From contig CAWKMC010000010.1 in NCBI GenBank assembly GCA_963850535.1, positions 1 to 64,000 of the forward strand: a stretch of DNA of 64,000 bases. The letters run 5' to 3'. This document shows positions 61,123-64,000 of this stretch, in pieces (positions within the stretch are counted from its first letter, which is position 1; each line of letters opens with the position of its first letter). The notes below the pieces were generated by a model. That model was given only the letters and a program-made list of their open reading frames with translations. It was not told where the DNA came from and did not search any database. Made by a program: the position numbers and the translations under genes. The DNA comes from JAMXLO01 sp963850535 (GTDB taxonomy: Bacteria; Pseudomonadota; Alphaproteobacteria; Acetobacterales; Acetobacteraceae).

Positions 61123-62031
61123 TCAGCTTCCGAGGGACACGCCCACGGTGACAGCGTGTCCACGCAGGAAATCCTCCGCCGGCATTGCTGGACGACCTGA
61201 CAACTGCACCCGCGTCAGCCGCAGCGAGCCTGCGCCACACGCCACGGTCAGATGTTCGTCCAGCACGGCTCCCGGCTCGCCAGACCTGCAACACGGCTCA
61301 GCAGCCAGCACCTTCAGCATCTTCCCATGCAGGGTGGTGAAGGTGCCGGGCCATGGATTGTAAGCCCGCACCTGTCGTTCGATCGCTGGCGCATCGCGGG
61401 TCCAGTCGATGCGACCCGAATCTCGACTAAACTTCGGGGCGTAGGTCACGCCTTCATCGGGCTGCGGGACCGGTTGCGGCCTGTCGGTCAGGGCGTGAAG
61501 GATCAGCCTCGCCCCCAGCTTGGCGAGCACATCATGCATCGTCGCAGCGGTCGCGGTGGTGGTGATTGGCACCCTTTCCTGCAGAAGCATGGGTCCGGTA
61601 TCCAGCCCGGCGTCCATCTGCATGATGGTGACACCCGTTTCCGAGTCGCCGGCCATGATGGCGGCCTGGATCGGGGCGGCGCCGCGCCAGCGCGGCAGCA
61701 GGCTTGCGTGAAGGTTGAAACAACCTAGGCGAGGTCCAGTAAGCATCGCCTCCGGCAGGATCAGCCCATAGGCCGCCACCACCGCGGCATCCAGGCCGAG
61801 TGCGGCGAACGCTGCTTGCTCCGCCAGATTGCTGCGTAGCCGTCTGGGAATCCGCACCTGCAGGCCGAGTTCCTCTGCCACGACCTGCACGGGGCACGGG
61901 CGCAGCGTGTAGCCGCGCCCCGCTGGCCTCGGCGGCTGACAGTAGACGGCAGCAAGCTCGTGACCAGCCCCATGCAGTGCGCGCAGCGTCGGCACCGCGA
62001 AATCCGGGCTGCCCATGAATGCCAGCCGCAT
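61123..62031 (-). CDS. fmt: Methionyl-tRNA formyltransferase
   Basis: A 302-residue enzyme that formylates initiator Met-tRNA with 10-formyltetrahydrofolate. The signature region reads LRLAFMGSPDFAVPTLRAL, NLHASLLPRWRGAAPIQAAI and MQMDAGLDTGPMLL. It lies 4 bases downstream of def, the usual pairing. The 230 bases upstream of the efflux adaptor gene hold no feature I can call. Confidence 0.97.
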   Translation of the reverse strand: MRLAFMGSPDFAVPTLRALHGAGHELAAVYCQPPRPAGRGYTLRPCPVQVVAEELGLQVRIPRRLRSNLAEQAAFAALGLDAAVVAAYGLILPEAMLTGPRLGCFNLHASLLPRWRGAAPIQAAIMAGDSETGVTIMQMDAGLDTGPMLLQERVPITTTATAATMHDVLAKLGARLILHALTDRPQPVPQPDEGVTYAPKFSRDSGRIDWTRDAPAIERQVRAYNPWPGTFTTLHGKMLKVLAAEPCCRSGEPGAVLDEHLTVACGAGSLRLTRVQLSGRPAMPAEDFLRGHAVTVGVSLGS

Positions 62032-62035
62032 GGCC

Positions 62036-62581
62036 CTACATGGCCTCGGCGCGCTTCTGTCGCAGCTCCTTGGCCAGCCGGCGCAGGATCATGTTGCGTT
62101 TCAGCGCCGACAGGTGATCGACGAACAGGATCCCATCCAGATGGTCGATCTCATGCTGCAGGCAGGCTGCCAACAGCCCCTCAGCCTCGATCTGCCGCTT
62201 CGCGCCTTCGAGATCCGCATATCGTACCATCACGCGTGCCGGCCGCGTGACGTCCGCATACTGCCCGGGCAGCGACAGGCAGCCCTCCTCTCGGGTCGCC
62301 TGCTCCTCGCTGTGGCTAACCACCTCGGGGTTGATCAGCACAATCGGAGCCCGCGTATCGTCTGGCTGTAAATCGACCACCGCAAAGCGCAGGCCAACCC
62401 CAACCTGCGGTGCGGCGAGCCCGATGCCGGGCGCCCGGTACATGGTCTGGAACATGCGAGGCACCAGGCCCCGTACGCGCTCCAGGTCCCCTTCGGTGAC
62501 TGGCTTGGCGCGTGCCTTCAAGATCGGGTCCGGCACCACCAGAATTGGCAGGGGATCCACCAAATCGTTCATGTCGGCCAT
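62036..62581 (-). CDS. def: Peptide deformylase
   Basis: A 181-residue metalloenzyme that removes N-formyl groups from nascent proteins. Motifs are GIGLAAPQVG, EEGCLSLP and HEIDHLDG (the two zinc-or-iron His and catalytic Glu). The usual C-terminal basic helix (LRQKRAEAM) is present. It forms a def-fmt operon. Confidence 0.97.
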   Translation of the reverse strand: MADMNDLVDPLPILVVPDPILKARAKPVTEGDLERVRGLVPRMFQTMYRAPGIGLAAPQVGVGLRFAVVDLQPDDTRAPIVLINPEVVSHSEEQATREEGCLSLPGQYADVTRPARVMVRYADLEGAKRQIEAEGLLAACLQHEIDHLDGILFVDHLSALKRNMILRRLAKELRQKRAEAM

Positions 62582-62705
62582 GTAGCGGTGGCAGTCTCAC
62601 CGATCAACGGTGCCCCCTTGCAACCAAGCCCTGCACCGCCAAGATTCCTGCTTGCCGGAATGCCGCCATGGGTTTCGGCAACTGCTTCGCTCGAAGGAGG
62701 AGGCC

Positions 62706-63182
62706 ATGACTACGAGGGTATTCACCTCACCACTGTTCCTGGGGTTCGACCATCTCGAGCAGATGCTCGAGCGGGCCTCGAAGGCGTCGTCCGACGGTTA
62801 TCCGCCCTACAACATCGAGCAGATCAGCTCGTCCGGGTTGCGGATTACGCTGGCGGTTGCCGGTTTCACCATGGATGACCTGCAGATTACACAGGAAGAC
62901 AACCAATTGGTGATCCGAGGCCGTCAGAATGACGACAGCCAGGGGCGCATATTCCTGCATCGAGGGATCGCTGCGCGGCAATTCCAGCGGGCCTTCGTAC
63001 TCGCGGAAGGGATCGAGGTGAAAGGTGCCTGGCTCGACAATGGGCTTCTGCACATCGATCTCGTCAGGCCGCAGCCCGAGACGCGGGTCAGGACTATCCA
63101 AATCGACCGCGCCAACGGCACCAATGGCCACAGCGCTGGCAAGGTACGGGTGGTCGGTAACGAGGTGGGACAGGACGACTAG
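62706..63182 (+). CDS. Hsp20 family small heat shock protein
   Basis: A 158-residue alpha-crystallin-domain chaperone (SPLFLGFDHLEQMLERAS, YPPYNIEQISSSGLRITLAV, DNQLVIRGRQNDD). The ATG at 62706 follows GAAGGAGGAGG. It holds unfolded proteins during heat or stress. It is divergent from def and followed by DUF1150. Confidence 0.92.
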   Translation: MTTRVFTSPLFLGFDHLEQMLERASKASSDGYPPYNIEQISSSGLRITLAVAGFTMDDLQITQEDNQLVIRGRQNDDSQGRIFLHRGIAARQFQRAFVLAEGIEVKGAWLDNGLLHIDLVRPQPETRVRTIQIDRANGTNGHSAGKVRVVGNEVGQDD

Positions 63183-63278
63183 AAACTGTCCGAGTCCAAG
63201 ACGGTGCCGCAGAACGCGGGCTGAACAGCAAGCGGCGTCGGTGCTGCAGCAGCAGGCCGCCGTGTAAGGAGTAAGACG

Positions 63279-63536
63279 ATGGACACCAACAATATTCAAC
63301 GCCCAGACGAGCAGGCTGCTACGCCAGCCGTCATTGATATTCACGATATTTCGCCGCAGCAGTTGGCCATGCTCGGTGTGCAGCAGATTGCCTATGTGAA
63401 GCCGGTAGTGGTGAACGGGACGACGGCATTTGCGATCCACGCTGCAGACGGCACGCCGATGGCGATCGCGGCTGAACGCGAGGCGGCCATGGCCGCAATC
63501 GTGCAGCACGAAATGGTGCCAGCTCTGGTTCACTGA
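63279..63536 (+). CDS. DUF1150 family protein
   Basis: An 85-residue protein (LAMLGVQQIAYVKPVVVNGT ... FAIHAADGTPMAIAAEREAA) of the DUF1150 family, which commonly follows hsp20 in alphaproteobacteria. TAAGGAG precedes the ATG. Function unknown. The 96-base gap after hsp20 shows no terminator. Confidence 0.88.
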   Translation: MDTNNIQRPDEQAATPAVIDIHDISPQQLAMLGVQQIAYVKPVVVNGTTAFAIHAADGTPMAIAAEREAAMAAIVQHEMVPALVH

Positions 63537-63545
63537 TCGGATCCG

Positions 63546-63579
63546 GTCATTGCGAGGCTTTCTGCTGCCTCGCAATGAC
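63546..63579. terminator. Strong inverted repeat between DUF1150 and hpf
   Basis: gtcattgcgaggc-tttctgct-gcctcgcaatgac is a perfect 13-bp stem with an 8-base loop, between two convergent genes. It is likely a bidirectional terminator. The gtcattgcgagg core also resembles dispersed palindromic elements of some alphaproteobacteria. Confidence 0.7.
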
Positions 63580-63586
63580 AATGTGG

Positions 63587-64000
63587 CTATTTGCTGCTGG
63601 GATCGATCCAGCCGATATTGCCGTCGGTGCGACGGTACACCACGTTCAGCTCGCCCGACGCCTTGTTGCGGAACATCATCGCTGGCTGATCCGCGAGATC
63701 CATCAGCATCACCGCCTCGCTCACCGTCAGCAGGCTGATCTCGGTCGCATCTTCGGCGACGATCGTGGCCTGTGCCTCGCCATTGCCGCGTTCTGCCGAT
63801 CCATCCTCCTGGCGCAGAACGTATCGCCGCGCTGCTTCGGGCCGCTCTCGATTGGCGGTGTCGCGTGCATGCTCGTTCACTCGCCGGCGATACCGACGCA
63901 GCCGCTTGGCAATGTGCTCCGCCGCATCATCGAATGCGGTGTTGGCGTCGGCCGCTTCGCCCTCGCCCCGCAACGTCAGTCCGCGGCCTGCGTGGACGCT
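63587..64000 (-). CDS. hpf: Ribosome hibernation-promoting factor, long form (5' part beyond the window)
   Basis: The 3' part of the gene, 137 codons plus stop. It reads VHAGRGLTLRGEGEAADANT, the basic helix HIAKRLRRYRRRVNEHARD, a linker, and the C-terminal dimerisation domain (VMLMDLADQPAMMFRNKASG, then VVYRRTDGNIGWIDP), the mark of long HPF. It makes 100S ribosome dimers in stationary phase. The N-terminus lies past 64000. Confidence 0.93.
   Translation of the reverse strand, partial: SVHAGRGLTLRGEGEAADANTAFDDAAEHIAKRLRRYRRRVNEHARDTANRERPEAARRYVLRQEDGSAERGNGEAQATIVAEDATEISLLTVSEAVMLMDLADQPAMMFRNKASGELNVVYRRTDGNIGWIDPSSK

Noticed and set aside
62617..62645. CTTG ... CCAAGAT as a sigma-32 promoter of hsp20
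   Set aside because: The spacing (18 bases) is too long and the -10-like part is poor compared with known heat-shock promoters.
1..64000. CRISPR arrays, phage or insertion sequences
   Set aside because: No regularly spaced repeats, Cas-like proteins, transposases or integrases are visible on either strand.

Overview
The window looks like the chromosome of a high-GC alphaproteobacterium, most likely an Acetobacteraceae-type member of the Rhodospirillales. The reasons are the gene order hisG-hisD-infA-maf-RNase E/G-yacG-tRNA-Phe, the Hsp20-DUF1150 pair next to a long ribosome hibernation factor, FkbM-type glycan genes, and a complete PQQ and XoxF methanol oxidation locus. The family-level placement is an inference. 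I see no phage, integrase, transposase or CRISPR.

Layout. (1) 1-7930: an acyl-CoA catabolic cluster: the start of a ThDP enzyme, a CoA-transferase III, an SDR, an acyl-CoA dehydrogenase, a CoA ligase (NDP-forming type), an alpha/beta hydrolase and a divergent enoyl-CoA hydratase. (2) 8337-16066: a surface and glycan island, with an RTX-like secreted protein facing an operon of FkbM methyltransferases and glycosyltransferases that includes a 933-residue FkbM/coiled-coil/glycosyltransferase fusion. (3) 16165-24605: housekeeping genes nrdA, a Na/Pi transporter, the his-infA-maf operon and tRNA-Phe. (4) 24851-44255: a C1 oxidation locus. It holds glutathione-dependent formaldehyde oxidation (gfa, adhC), a cytochrome c, the PQQ-associated ABC system with its beta-propeller and CXXCW protein, xoxJ-xoxG-xoxF, pqqABCDE, the quinoprotein relay metallohydrolase and SoxYZ-like carrier, several small periplasmic proteins and a NitT/TauT-like ABC transporter. 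(5) 44245-50610: a polymer and energy module with FabI, phosphate acyltransferase, a DUF3141 (PHA-synthase-like) protein, PPK2 and hypothetical proteins. (6) 50779-60892: CBS, DUF2950 and DUF3300 proteins, a patatin-like lipoprotein, a glycine-zipper lipoprotein, a Rap1a/Tai-like protein and an RND efflux pump. (7) 61123-64000: fmt, def, hsp20, DUF1150 and hpf.

How it fits together. XoxF (lanthanide-type signature) oxidises methanol in the periplasm with PQQ made by PqqA-E and passes electrons to XoxG. Formaldehyde can be processed through S-hydroxymethylglutathione by Gfa and class III alcohol dehydrogenase.

Data quality. Conserved genes are repeatedly interrupted by single-base frame changes: CoA-transferase III, hisG, xoxG, pqqB, pqqC, the phosphate acyltransferase and two periplasmic/hypothetical genes. 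Nearly all are one extra base, and removing it restores the family sequence and a whole number of codons. I read these mainly as sequence errors rather than gene decay, and I annotate the restored gene spans. I see no recognisable DNA-binding transcription regulator in the window.
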